NCBI GenBank assembly: GCA_937872925.1
Contig: CALMUT010000221.1
Location: forward strand, 1-52,370
Length of the DNA stretch: 52,370 bases
Direction: 5' to 3'
Origin: an uncultured Myxococcales bacterium
GTDB taxonomy: Bacteria; Myxococcota_A; Polyangia; Polyangiales; Polyangiaceae
The first letter of the stretch is position 1, and every line of letters begins with the position of its first letter. The notes under the pieces were generated by a model. That model was given only the letters and a program-made list of their open reading frames with translations. It had not been told where the DNA came from and ran no database searches. A program made the translations under genes and the position numbers. Of this stretch, positions 8,371 through 17,256 are shown in pieces.

Positions 8371-9666
8371 CTACTTTGCCAACCGCATCACGGTACCGTC
8401 GCCGAAGTTGGTCCAGTACACGGCCTTGGAGTCCACGGTCAGGCTGATGGGCTGCGCTTGGCCGCTAACAATGTCTTCCGCCGGCCCGCCAGCGAGCGGC
8501 GCGCGTTTCACTTTGCCGTCGATTTGCGTCACCCAATACACGTGCGTTGTATCTGCTGCCACACTCGTCGGCCTGGCTTGTCCCGTCGCGATTGTTGTGA
8601 GGGAACCGCCTGCGCTGGGCGCGGAGAGCACGCCGCCGGACGCAACCCGACTGACCCAAAACACCCGGCCCTGGGCCACCCACAGCGACGCCGGCGAGAC
8701 CAGACCGCTGGCGATGGTTTGGCTGACCCCGCCACCCCGCAGTACGCGGTGCACGCTACCCGGCGGTGGCCCACCGTCTACGGCTTGGCCGAAGTTTGCC
8801 CAATACACGTGCGTGGCGTCCAACGCGACACTCACCGGGACCATCTGCCCAGTGGCGAGATCCGTGTTCGGCGCGCGCATCACGTTCCCATCGTTTTCGT
8901 TCACGAAGAAGACGCCTAAGTCGTCTGCCGCGACCGCAATGGGGCTGCCAAGCCCTGTGGCCACGGGTGTCGGCGTGCCGCCGGTCAGCGGGATGCTCAG
9001 CAGTTGGCCCGCTGTGTTGAGTTTCAACACAACGTGCGCTGCCGTCGAGTTCACTGCAACGTCGACGGGTTCGTCCAGATCCCCAGCGAGCACCGTGGCC
9101 CCGGTACCGCCGAGGGGCGCTTGCATCACGCTGCCCGGAGTCGTGAACTGAACCCAATAGATCTTGCTGGAGCTCACTGCAATGCTTGTCGGATTCAGTT
9201 GTCCGTTTGCCACTACAACGGGCTGACACGCGCCGGCAAGACACGCGCCGCCGACGCAATTGCGTCCGCAATTGCCGCAGTGGCTGCTGTCGTTCATGAG
9301 GTTGAAGCAAACGGAGCCGCACGCCGAGAGGCCAGCGTCGCAGGCAACGCTGCTGTCGGTAGATGCGTCAGCGCCCGAGTCCACATCCGCGTCCCCTTGG
9401 CCTCCTTCGCCCGCCGCACCCGCCGACGCGTCCTTGCCCGCGTCGCCCGCCGCGCCGCTCGCTCCACCGGAAACGCCCCCGCTCCCCGCGTCGGCATCCG
9501 CACCCGCGACGCCCCCACTTCCTACCGACCCACCAGTCCCCTTGGCGCTGCCCGTCGACTTGCTGGTGCAGGCCGACGGCGCTGCGCCGAAACCGCTCAA
9601 GGCGCCGAGGAGCACCAAGGCGGATCGTGGCAAGCAGAAAGGCGAAACGCGTTGCCTTGCGGACAT
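8371..9666 (-). CDS. Lipoprotein with cysteine module and YWTD-like beta-propeller
   Basis: A 431-aa exported protein starting at ATG 9666, with a signal peptide ending APSAC. A Gly/Ala/Asp-rich linker leads to a small cysteine module (CGSVCFNLMNDSSHCGNCG). The C-terminal 250 residues form about six repeats of the pattern VYWxxxxDGxVxRAPLxGG, for example VYWVTQIDGKVKRAPLAGG, a beta-propeller of the YWTD/NHL kind. Such propellers act as binding platforms. The promoter region is shared with the divergent LuxR-type gene and holds three direct repeats, so the two may be co-regulated. Confidence 0.8.
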   Translation of the reverse strand: MSARQRVSPFCLPRSALVLLGALSGFGAAPSACTSKSTGSAKGTGGSVGSGGVAGADADAGSGGVSGGASGAAGDAGKDASAGAAGEGGQGDADVDSGADASTDSSVACDAGLSACGSVCFNLMNDSSHCGNCGRNCVGGACLAGACQPVVVANGQLNPTSIAVSSSKIYWVQFTTPGSVMQAPLGGTGATVLAGDLDEPVDVAVNSTAAHVVLKLNTAGQLLSIPLTGGTPTPVATGLGSPIAVAADDLGVFFVNENDGNVMRAPNTDLATGQMVPVSVALDATHVYWANFGQAVDGGPPPGSVHRVLRGGGVSQTIASGLVSPASLWVAQGRVFWVSRVASGGVLSAPSAGGSLTTIATGQARPTSVAADTTHVYWVTQIDGKVKRAPLAGGPAEDIVSGQAQPISLTVDSKAVYWTNFGDGTVMRLAK

Positions 9667-9717
9667 CACTGGGCAGTATGACCGCGAACTCTTCGCCAAT
9701 GCGCCGCAGCGCATGCC

Positions 9718-9794
9718 CACCGTCAAAATGACCACGCGGTGCGCGCGCCGTTGACCACGCTGTGCGTGCACCGTCAAAATGACTATGCTGTGTG
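9718..9794. promoter_or_regulatory. Cluster of direct repeats in a divergent promoter
   Basis: Three near-identical 15-mers with consensus TGACYAYGCNGTGYG lie at 9729-9743, 9752-9766 and 9780-9794. Two of them are embedded in an exact 15-base repeat CACCGTCAAAATGAC at 9718-9732 and 9769-9783. They fill the space between a lipoprotein gene on the minus strand (start 9666) and a LuxR-type regulator on the plus strand. The third copy covers the GTG at 9792, which favours ATG 9810 as the regulator's start. They are probably binding sites for a regulator, perhaps the adjacent one. Confidence 0.55.
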
Positions 9795-9809
9795 GATCAA
9801 AAGATCGCG

Positions 9810-10829
9810 ATGACTCGAAACGGACTCATATCGGCAGCTGAATCCGCCTACGACCTGAGCGTTGATGCAACCCAGTGGCTCGATCAGTTGTGCGTCCGCG
9901 TCGCGGACGTTTTCCGTCCGTCCCTGGGCGTCGTCGGCTACTTCCACCAGGCGAACGCAGCGCGTGACGGCATCGACATCTTTGACGGCGTGACCCGCCA
10001 CGCGCCGGCGGGAGCGGACGACTTGCTCCTGACCCTATCGCGGACCGCCACGCCGGAGATCGTGCGTGACGTGTTCATGTATGGGCCTGTCAGCGGGTGC
10101 ATCGCGGACGCCCTGGCCCCCCACCGGCAGGACCTTGGGCGCTCGATGTTTCAGCATCACGTCGGTGCGAACGACGCCTTTTGCATCATGGTCCGATCGC
10201 CTGTGGGCGCGTCCGCCTGCATCGCCCTGTTACAACGCGAGGTCATGCCCCGAAGCAACCCCGCGCTCCTGGAGCGCTACCACCAGCTGGCCGCGCACGT
10301 GGCAGCAGGACTGCGGTTGCGGAACGAAGTCGGCAGTATTGACGCTACCCTCGACACGGACGGGCGCTGCTTGGACGCTCGCGGCGATGCCCGCGGTGCG
10401 GACCTCCGCGCAGAGCTCCGGCGAGCCGTGCGTGCTCGAGACGCCGCACGCACGGCACGCGCTGACGATGAGCGAGCGCTCGAGATATGGCAAGGGCTCG
10501 TTTCTGGCCGGTGGTCGTTGGTGGACAGCTACGAATCCGACGGCCGGCGCTTCGTGGTGGCGCGCAAGAATGCACCTGCCCACCGAGACCCGCGCCGACT
10601 CACCCTGCGTGAGCGACAAGTCGCCGCGTTGCTTGCGACTGCAAGTTCTAACAAGTTGATCGCCTATCATCTTGGACTCGCGGTTTCGACAGTGGGTGAA
10701 CTTGTCACAAGCATCCGGCACAAGCTTGGCGCATCGAGTCGCGCGGAACTGATCTTCACGTTGCGCTCCCTCGACGCCGCCAGCACAAGAGCGACAACTC
10801 CGGCGTCTAACCAGGCGAGCGACGGATGA
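9810..10829 (+). CDS. LuxR-type transcriptional regulator
   Basis: A 339-aa regulator. The C-terminal roughly 60 residues are a LuxR/GerE helix-turn-helix, beginning LTLRERQVAALLATASSNK and including LAVSTVGELVTSIRHKLGAS. The 250 residues in front look like a cytoplasmic sensor region (GAF/PAS-like in style, not matched to a family) with an Arg/Ala-rich helix around residues 195-225. A GTG at 9792 is also in frame, but lies inside the upstream repeats. The gene overlaps the next one by four bases (ATGA), so the two are translationally coupled. Targets probably include its own promoter and the divergent lipoprotein gene. Confidence 0.8.
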   Translation: MTRNGLISAAESAYDLSVDATQWLDQLCVRVADVFRPSLGVVGYFHQANAARDGIDIFDGVTRHAPAGADDLLLTLSRTATPEIVRDVFMYGPVSGCIADALAPHRQDLGRSMFQHHVGANDAFCIMVRSPVGASACIALLQREVMPRSNPALLERYHQLAAHVAAGLRLRNEVGSIDATLDTDGRCLDARGDARGADLRAELRRAVRARDAARTARADDERALEIWQGLVSGRWSLVDSYESDGRRFVVARKNAPAHRDPRRLTLRERQVAALLATASSNKLIAYHLGLAVSTVGELVTSIRHKLGASSRAELIFTLRSLDAASTRATTPASNQASDG

Positions 10830-11104
10830 AACCGAAAGGCCCAGCACTGCGCGTCATGGAACTGCGGTTGGGCAGCGAGGAACTGGTCGCAATCAGTTTC
10901 CCAGCGGCGGACGCGACGGTCCTCGACTCTTTGAGCTCCGCGGAGAAAGAGGTGGTGGGCTTGGCGCTTGCGAACCACAGCAACGCGCAAATTGCCGAGG
11001 CACGCGGAACCAGCATGCGGACCGTAGCCAACCAGCTGGCATCGGCGTTTCGCAAGCTGGGCGTTAGCGGCCGCGGCGAGCTGGTCGCCTTGCTTGTCGA
11101 ATGA
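10826..11104 (+). CDS. Stand-alone LuxR-type helix-turn-helix protein
   Basis: A 92-aa protein, essentially one LuxR/GerE DNA-binding domain: LSSAEKEVVGLALANHSN, then IAEARGTSMRTVANQLASAF and RKLGVSGRGELVALL. There is no receiver or sensor domain, only a short N-terminal strand-rich segment. Its ATG overlaps the stop of the preceding LuxR gene, and its own stop lies just before the next gene. It resembles the C-terminal domain of its neighbour, so it may have arisen by partial duplication and act as a dimerisation or DNA-binding partner. Confidence 0.8.
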   Translation: MKPKGPALRVMELRLGSEELVAISFPAADATVLDSLSSAEKEVVGLALANHSNAQIAEARGTSMRTVANQLASAFRKLGVSGRGELVALLVE

Positions 11105-11111
11105 GGATGGC

Positions 11112-11993
11112 ATGGCCGCTTGCAGCGACTGCGCGAAAGAACGGGGTGGCTACGGCTTGCGCGCTCAGCACCCACTACCTGCTTGCTGGCAGTCCGCCGC
11201 TGAAGTCGGCGAGCCATGGTGTCGAGAGCTCGCGGATCTCTATGTCTGCAGCCGCTGCGGTGCGATGCACGCGGTACACGAGAACCGGCGAGATGAACTC
11301 ACCAACTTTTCCCGACTGCCCGTGGCGACCCGCCATTGGCTGCGCGCCGAAAGCGCCGTCTGCGCCATCCTCGACTCCTTCATGCAGGCTCAGCCGCTGA
11401 CGGAGCCAACAACGGAGTGCGGCGTCGAAGTGCTCCGCCAGCTGCGAGCGCACGGCGGCTCGAGTCCACAGTCGCAGGCTGACGCCGTACTCGAGCGCCT
11501 GGCCGCTGCGAGCGCCACGGGCTCCGTCTCTAGGGCGCTGCTTGGTGTGCTCCTCTCCATGGGAAACGTTTTCACGCTGCCAAACGCGGACGCGCTTCTT
11601 GCGCCTCATTTGCTCGCGGACCGGCACTGGTTGTTAGAACTCGGGCGTCTTGTGCGCGGGCCACTGCGTCCCAAGATGTCTCAGTCGCACCTGGAGCGCC
11701 TCCGGGATGCGTGTGATCCAGGTCGCTTGGCCCGTGACGCCGTCCAACGCATGAAAGACGCATTTAGAAACGCGGACTATCCGTCAATTGACAACGAAAT
11801 CTCCTATCTGTTCTCGCTGCGCGCACAGGACCTGCGCCCACCTCCCGATGTGATCGAGGCGTTGGAGCAGATCCGTCTGGATGTTCTAGCTCTGACGGCC
11901 GATACGATTGTGCCGCGCGCGAGCTTCGGAGACTCCACTCCCACGGCACTGGGGGAGAGTATCGCGAGGCTTATCGTGAGCTGCAAAGTCTAG
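11112..11993 (+). CDS. Zinc-ribbon-like protein in a LuxR operon, function unknown
   Basis: A 293-aa cytoplasmic protein. The N-terminal 60 residues carry two Cys-x2-Cys pairs (CSDC and CSRCGAMH) about 46 residues apart, a likely zinc ribbon. The remainder is alpha-helical in style, with no family recognised. ATG 11112 lies 7 bases after the stop of the 92-aa HTH gene; an in-frame TTG at 11094 would overlap it. The tight three-gene arrangement suggests it modulates, or is the effector of, the two LuxR-type proteins upstream. Confidence 0.65.
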   Translation: MAACSDCAKERGGYGLRAQHPLPACWQSAAEVGEPWCRELADLYVCSRCGAMHAVHENRRDELTNFSRLPVATRHWLRAESAVCAILDSFMQAQPLTEPTTECGVEVLRQLRAHGGSSPQSQADAVLERLAAASATGSVSRALLGVLLSMGNVFTLPNADALLAPHLLADRHWLLELGRLVRGPLRPKMSQSHLERLRDACDPGRLARDAVQRMKDAFRNADYPSIDNEISYLFSLRAQDLRPPPDVIEALEQIRLDVLALTADTIVPRASFGDSTPTALGESIARLIVSCKV

Positions 11994-12009
11994 ACCCGGC
12001 CGATTGGAT

Positions 12010-13449
12010 TCAGCACCAACGCACGCGCACACGGTAGCTGATCTTAGTCTTGCCGCGCGCGGGGACGTTCACGTCAAAAGTGAAGGTGAAGGCGTCTTTT
12101 TTCTTGTGGGGGTGCGTGGAGTCCAACACGGTCCAGTCGCCGCCCACGGGTTCGAAGACCTCCACCCGTTCGGCAGCGTCCTTGTGGTTACGCAATTCGA
12201 TTTCCCATTGGCTCTCGGAGGTACAACTACCGAACGTGCGCCACGACATCTGCTTGCGGTCCCCCACCACGTCGAAGGCCTCGCCCATCTTGATGCGCAC
12301 TCGCTCATCCCGCGGCGTATGGTCGATGCTGTCCTCGCCGATGAACTGCTTGGCGCCGCTCTTGTCCGCCTTGTACACGCGCACGATGCCCTTGGGCAGC
12401 GCGATGCCCAGACCGTTCTGGGTGCTGTTGTCCAGATCTAGATACACGCCGACCTTTTGGTTCTTCTGCACCTCACCGTAGCGACTGCGGTACCAGTACT
12501 GCTGACCGTAGTAGATGAGCTTTTTCCTCACCTTGGCGTTCTGGGCTTCGAGGAGCGTGACCTGTTTTTGCTCATTTTCGAGCACGTCGGTGGGCTGTGA
12601 GAGCGTGTACAAGTGGTATTCGAAGAAGCCTTCTTCGTTGAATTGGCGTTTGGATTTGCCGCCGGCCGCAGAAGCCCTACCCGAAGGGTATCGAGTCCCG
12701 TCCGAGACGCGTTGCACATCCCCGGCCACGAGCTTCAGCTTTGCGCCTTCGTAGCTGGCGCCAGAAGTATTGTTCAGCGTGACCCAGCCTGTGAGGTCAC
12801 CGAGCGTGTCCTTGTCGTTGATGACAAAGACGTAGTCCGCTTTCCAGGTCATGTTGCGGGTCAGATACGTCACCTCGACGCGCTGTTTGGGCCGCTTGTT
12901 CTCGAGCAGCCACACCAAGGTCGGCTTGCTCATCAGATTGTCCGGTACGCTCGGAAAGCTCACTCGACCCGGGAAGCCGTAGGTCACTTCTCCACCGATC
13001 TTGTAGACCGGCGTGCCCCCCGCCACGCTGAGTAGCTCCGCATTAAACGACTGCTCTTTGCCCAAGCGCTCGTTGTAGCGATGCAGCTTCACTTGGCGGC
13101 CGACGTGCTTTTCCAACAGCTTTTGGGGCGTCAGCAAGTCGAAGCGGTAGTTCTGCTCGAGCACACTCAATCCGCCGCCGGCGGCTTTGATGGAGACCGT
13201 CTCGGGTTGGATCTTCGATGCGACGTCTTTGAACGCGAGCGCCACTTGCCCGGTGCCCAAGCTGAGTTCGCGCACTTCCCGCACCAAACCGAAGTTCTGA
13301 TTGTAGACAGTGATGCTAACTTCTTTGCGGTCTGCGGCGCTGGATGCCTTTTCCGCAGGAGCGGCGGTCGCGGAGCCGACGCCCAGCGCGGCAAATAGAC
13401 ACAAGAAGAGGGGCCCAATGGGACGGATGCGAAGGCTTCGTATACTCAT
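12010..13449 (-). CDS. DUF4139-domain exported protein (downstream paralogue)
   Basis: A 479-aa protein with a cleavable-type signal peptide (hydrophobic stretch ending about SATAAPA) and no lipobox. The body matches the DUF4139/mucoidy-inhibitor-like family: ITVYNQNFGLVREVREL at the N-terminus, QRVEVTYLTRNMTWKADYV in the middle and VRVYKADKSGAKQFIGED near the C-terminus, ending VSYRVRVRWC-like. It lies two bases behind a paralogue with the same motifs, an evident tandem duplication. The start ATG 13449 is just after the upstream stop, so the two are co-translated. Its role in the envelope is unknown. Confidence 0.85.
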   Translation of the reverse strand: MSIRSLRIRPIGPLFLCLFAALGVGSATAAPAEKASSAADRKEVSITVYNQNFGLVREVRELSLGTGQVALAFKDVASKIQPETVSIKAAGGGLSVLEQNYRFDLLTPQKLLEKHVGRQVKLHRYNERLGKEQSFNAELLSVAGGTPVYKIGGEVTYGFPGRVSFPSVPDNLMSKPTLVWLLENKRPKQRVEVTYLTRNMTWKADYVFVINDKDTLGDLTGWVTLNNTSGASYEGAKLKLVAGDVQRVSDGTRYPSGRASAAGGKSKRQFNEEGFFEYHLYTLSQPTDVLENEQKQVTLLEAQNAKVRKKLIYYGQQYWYRSRYGEVQKNQKVGVYLDLDNSTQNGLGIALPKGIVRVYKADKSGAKQFIGEDSIDHTPRDERVRIKMGEAFDVVGDRKQMSWRTFGSCTSESQWEIELRNHKDAAERVEVFEPVGGDWTVLDSTHPHKKKDAFTFTFDVNVPARGKTKISYRVRVRWC

Positions 13450-13451
13450 GA

Positions 13452-14921
13452 TCAGCACCAACGGACACGGACGCGATAGGTCACTGTGGTCTTCCCGCGA
13501 GCAGGCACGCTCACATCGAATCGGAACGTCTTCGAGTCCTCTTTCACGTGTCTGTGGCTCTCTTCGAGGATCTCCCAATCACCGGCGATGGGCTCGACCA
13601 CGTCCACACGGATGCCCTCGTCTTTGTGGTTGCGCAGCTCGATCTCCCAACTGCTCTCGGACGCGCAGCCCCCCAGGGTGCGCCATTCCATTTGTTTGCG
13701 ATCGCCCACAACGTCGAAGGCTTCCCCCATTTTGATTCGGAGTTCTTCGTCCCGGGGGGTGTGGTCGATGCGGTCTTCCCCGATGAACTGCTTGGCGCCA
13801 GACTTGTCCGCCTTGTAGACGCGCACGATGCCCGCGGGCAGCGGCATGCCCATTTGGTTCTTTTCGCTGTTCTCGATGTCCAGGTACACACCCACTTTTT
13901 GGTTTTGCATCACCTGGCCGTACTTGCCTCGGTAGAAATGCTGCGCGCCAAAGAACACCAGCTTCTTTTCAACGCCAATGCCGGCGGCTTCGAGCAGCGT
14001 GACTTGCTTTTTCTCTTTGTCGAGCAGATCCGTCGGACGACCCAAGGTGTAGAGGTGGTACTCGAAGAAACCTTCCTCTTGGAATTGCTGTCGCTCTCCG
14101 CGGCCGTCCTTCTCGGCCGACTTCAGTTGCATGACTGAGGAATCCATGGCGGCGCGCACGCGCTGCACGTCGCCGGCAACTAGCTTGAGCTCGGCCTGTT
14201 CGTAGCTGGTGCCGCTGTTGTTCGTGAGACTGACCCAGCCGGTGAGATCGCCTGCGGTGTCTTTGTCGTTTACTGTCAGTACGTAGTCGGCGACCCAGTT
14301 CAGATTTCCCGACAGGTAGCTGACCTCGACGCGCTGGCGCGGCAGTCCGCTCTTCAGCAGCCATACCAGCGTGGGTTTGGCCATCAGGTTCTTTGGTACT
14401 TCGGGAAACGCAAAGCGCCCGGGAAAGTTGTAGGTCACTTCGCCGTTGATCTTCAGAACCGTGCCTTGTTCGACGGAAAGCACTTCCGCGTTGAACGCTT
14501 CTTCGGTGCCCGTTTCCTCGTTGTAGCGATAGACCTTGATCGTCTTGCCGACGTATTTCTCCAGCAGCTTCTCCGGGCTCAGCAAGTCGTAGCGGTAGTT
14601 TTGCTCCAGCACGGAGAGCGCGTCCGCGCGATCTAGGCTGCGGATGTGCACGGTCTCGGGCTGGATGTGGGCCGACACATCCTGGTACTCCAGCGAAACG
14701 CGCCCCTTGCCCAATTGCACGCTGCGGATCTCTCGCACCAGACCGAAATTCTGATTGTAGACCGTGATGGCCACCTTCTCGCGCTGGGAAGCGCTGGAGC
14801 TCTGCTCTGTGGCGGGAAGCTCCCTTTGTGATTGAGCGGGTTTATTCCCCCCACATGCCGCTAGTGGGAAGGAAAACGCGGCAATGAAGGCCGCTTGGTG
14901 AAAGCGCTGGGAGACGGACAT
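13452..14921 (-). CDS. DUF4139-domain lipoprotein (upstream paralogue)
   Basis: A 489-aa protein whose signal peptide ends at the lipobox LAAC, unlike its downstream copy. Shared motifs include ITVYNQNFGLVREIRSV, VLEQNYRYDLLSPEKLLEKY, VRVYKADKSGAKQFIGED and the C-terminal VTYRVRVRWC. Both copies end in a tryptophan-cysteine. DUF4139 proteins are predicted beta-rich envelope proteins of unknown activity. The pair forms an operon, with this gene first; the divergent neighbour starts 248 bp upstream. Confidence 0.85.
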   Translation of the reverse strand: MSVSQRFHQAAFIAAFSFPLAACGGNKPAQSQRELPATEQSSSASQREKVAITVYNQNFGLVREIRSVQLGKGRVSLEYQDVSAHIQPETVHIRSLDRADALSVLEQNYRYDLLSPEKLLEKYVGKTIKVYRYNEETGTEEAFNAEVLSVEQGTVLKINGEVTYNFPGRFAFPEVPKNLMAKPTLVWLLKSGLPRQRVEVSYLSGNLNWVADYVLTVNDKDTAGDLTGWVSLTNNSGTSYEQAELKLVAGDVQRVRAAMDSSVMQLKSAEKDGRGERQQFQEEGFFEYHLYTLGRPTDLLDKEKKQVTLLEAAGIGVEKKLVFFGAQHFYRGKYGQVMQNQKVGVYLDIENSEKNQMGMPLPAGIVRVYKADKSGAKQFIGEDRIDHTPRDEELRIKMGEAFDVVGDRKQMEWRTLGGCASESSWEIELRNHKDEGIRVDVVEPIAGDWEILEESHRHVKEDSKTFRFDVSVPARGKTTVTYRVRVRWC

Positions 14922-15169
14922 AACGGCACGAATACGCGCGGAGCGTATCAGACAACGCCAAGCATCCGAGGACCTTACACCCAATTCTCAGAGCCCTGCG
15001 CGATGCCCGCTGGCTTCGCTGCGGATCGCTGAAATGCGCCTCGACCGTGCCCATCGCGCCACACCACACTGGCATGAACGGCGGGTCACATTCGGGCCCA
15101 CATGCGATGTTTCGTCCGAGGATTCAGGCGCATTTGAAGCGGAACGATCTTTGCGACGTCGGATTGACT

Positions 15170-16219
15170 ATGAGGACCTCCCTACTCGCCGCCGCCACTC
15201 TGCTCACCGCCATTGCGACCTCGGGCTCCGCGTCCTCGCACTCCCCGACCGAGCGATCCCCCACCGTCCGCCACGCGCCCAAACCGAAGGCGAGCCGAAC
15301 CGCGCCCAGGACGCCGGCCATCGCCAAAGCCGGCAAGGCAACACTGAGTCCGTGTGCCAGGCCACAGGGACTGCCCGCCGTGCGCCGCGCAGGAGTCTTC
15401 AAGGTCGAGTCCCCGCCACGCCACAAACCCGAACGCTGGTTGCGCTTGCGCACACACCAAGGCGGCAGCTGGCTTCCAAAGGACGGGCGGCACTGGGAAG
15501 GCCCCGAGGTGCCGCTCTTCGTGCCGCTGACCCAGGGCGGTATGGAGCTCAGTGTGCTCGACCCTATCGCTGGCGGATACCTTGCGTTCTACCGCTCCGC
15601 ACCGAAAGATGGAGATGCCAACGCGGACTTCGAAGTGCGTCTCTTTGCCTGCAACGGCCGGCCGTTGGCCACCCTCCCGCTCAACCCGCTACTCTCACGC
15701 GCAAGCCATTTGGAAGTTCAGGACGTGCGCTACGCGGACGGCACCGTGTACTTCAACGAAGCCTGTCAGTCTTACTCCAGACAAGCCGGCGGCCTATGTT
15801 CACGGCTAGTTGCTGCGGACCCGTCATCCCGAAAAGTATTGTGGCGCACGCTTCCGCTAGTCTCCAACAACGTCTTTCGCGTTGTCGGCGGTCATCTGGT
15901 TGCGGGCTACGGCTTTACTGGCGAGCGTGCCTTCCTGCGCGTGATCCGTCGTTCGGACGGGCGCGTCGTGCAACAACTCCGCCTTCCCAAAAATCACTTC
16001 GCGCTCGAGCCCCAAGGCCAAAGCCTGAACGTTGAACTCGGAGGCTCGTGGCAACACTACAAGATGACAGGCTTCGACACGCCCAAGCCTCGCCTGGTGC
16101 CGATGCCATCGGGCCTTTCCCCGAACGCGGGCGCGGCGCGCAGTTCCGCGGGCGCGGCGCGCAGTTCCGCGTCAAATCCGGCGCGCCAGGGCGGCCGCAG
16201 CCTAGACCCTGGATTCTGA
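15170..16219 (+). CDS. Exported protein with propeller-like repeats, function unknown
   Basis: A 349-aa protein with a signal peptide (MRTSLLAAATLLTAIATSGSA) and then a basic, Pro-rich stretch. Later segments such as LVAADPSSRKVLW and LRVIRRSDGRVVQQLRLP look like blades of a PQQ/beta-propeller type repeat, though I cannot count full blades. The C-terminus holds an exact 21-bp tandem duplication at 16127-16147 and 16148-16168, coding AGAARSS twice. ATG 15170 is preferred over earlier in-frame starts because it sits directly in front of the signal peptide. Confidence 0.6.
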   Translation: MRTSLLAAATLLTAIATSGSASSHSPTERSPTVRHAPKPKASRTAPRTPAIAKAGKATLSPCARPQGLPAVRRAGVFKVESPPRHKPERWLRLRTHQGGSWLPKDGRHWEGPEVPLFVPLTQGGMELSVLDPIAGGYLAFYRSAPKDGDANADFEVRLFACNGRPLATLPLNPLLSRASHLEVQDVRYADGTVYFNEACQSYSRQAGGLCSRLVAADPSSRKVLWRTLPLVSNNVFRVVGGHLVAGYGFTGERAFLRVIRRSDGRVVQQLRLPKNHFALEPQGQSLNVELGGSWQHYKMTGFDTPKPRLVPMPSGLSPNAGAARSSAGAARSSASNPARQGGRSLDPGF

Positions 16220-16224
16220 GCCGC

Positions 16225-16785
16225 TCAGGGTTTCGGCGGCTCCTCACATCGAAAGACGCCGGATGTTTCGGAACCGACAGGCGTGCACATCTTGCTATCC
16301 GGACAGGTGATGCATTGGCAGGTCACCGCCCCCACGCAGCCGCTGCCGGGGTTGCAGCTGTAGGTGTTGGGGGGCGGCGGATCACAGCAGCAAACTCCGC
16401 CAGCGCCACCGCAGAACGTTTGAAACTTATCAGTGGGGCACTTGCCGTTGGGATCCCCGAGCGGGGTGCAGTTCCCGGGCTCGTAGGTCACCTCGACGCA
16501 CACCTCCGCGCCACTGCACGTCAGCGCCTTGCCGCAGGCGATACCGCCACCGGAGCCGCCCTGGCCCGCACCACCGCCGCTGCCGCTTGCGCCGGAACTA
16601 CCCGCGCTACCGCCGCTGCCGGCGCTGCCACCGCCACCCGCTTGGCCACCGCTGCCCGAGCCGCCCCCGGTGGCGCCGCTGCCGGCGATGCCGCCGGAGC
16701 CACCCGGATCCGAAGTGTCATTGCCGCCGCAGGCGGCGACGAAGAAACCTAGACACACGAGACAAAACGAGTGAGCGCGCAACAT
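16225..16785 (-). CDS. Cysteine-rich lipoprotein with Gly/Ser linker
   Basis: A 186-aa lipoprotein. The signal peptide MLRAHSFCLVCLGFFVAAC ends in the lipobox. About 60 residues of Gly/Ser/Ala linker follow, then a cysteine-rich domain with patterns such as CCCDPPPP, CNPGSGCVGAVTCQCITC and MCTPVG. It is convergent with the preceding exported-protein gene, stops being 5 bases apart. No enzymatic motif is seen; it is probably a surface binding protein of the type frequent in this window. Confidence 0.7.
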   Translation of the reverse strand: MLRAHSFCLVCLGFFVAACGGNDTSDPGGSGGIAGSGATGGGSGSGGQAGGGGSAGSGGSAGSSGASGSGGGAGQGGSGGGIACGKALTCSGAEVCVEVTYEPGNCTPLGDPNGKCPTDKFQTFCGGAGGVCCCDPPPPNTYSCNPGSGCVGAVTCQCITCPDSKMCTPVGSETSGVFRCEEPPKP

Positions 16786-17256
16786 GCGCGGGAGCCTACC
16801 GCGAAGGCAGCTCGCGCGCCAAAGCCGCGTGCCTGACGCGCCTGCGGCGCTAGTCCTGGCGGCCGGGCGTAGTCGCCGCACCCGGGGACCAGCCCGGTGC
16901 AAGCACGTTACATGGCGACCGCGACCCGCCGGCGGAGGATTGGGTGCGGGTCGCAGCGCCTTCGCGGCGTGGCAGTACTAGTCCCCCCTTCTTGCAGCCG
17001 TCGCACCCGGAGGCCTTGCTCGAGATGAGCGGCCCAGCGCTGCCACACGCCACGACTCCAAACAAGCTCTTCGAACCAAGGCCCACGGCCAACAGCCTAC
17101 TGCCAAAACACCATGGGTCGCCAGGGCCGCAACAAACGCCGATCCTTCAAGGGCCCGGAGCACGCTCGATCCCGCGCGCACCCTCAAGTATTATGACGGA
17201 GCGCAGCCCAGGGTAGGATCGCTTCGGGTACGCTCGCTGGGGGCGAAGCAGAGACC
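16786..17256. other. 471-bp intergenic region without a supported gene
   Basis: No frame here has a convincing start, ribosome site and protein-like composition. Two short minus-strand frames (near 16850-17092 and 16978-17187) show hydrophobic or cysteine fragments but need a TTG start or a frame change. The region should hold the divergent promoters of the lipoprotein at 16785 and the gene at 17257. I see no repeat or hairpin that stands out. Confidence 0.5.

Noticed and set aside
16850..17187. Two short minus-strand frames with hydrophobic or cysteine segments in the 471-bp gap
   Set aside because: They need a TTG start or a frame change, lack a ribosome site, and neither gives a convincing signal peptide or domain.
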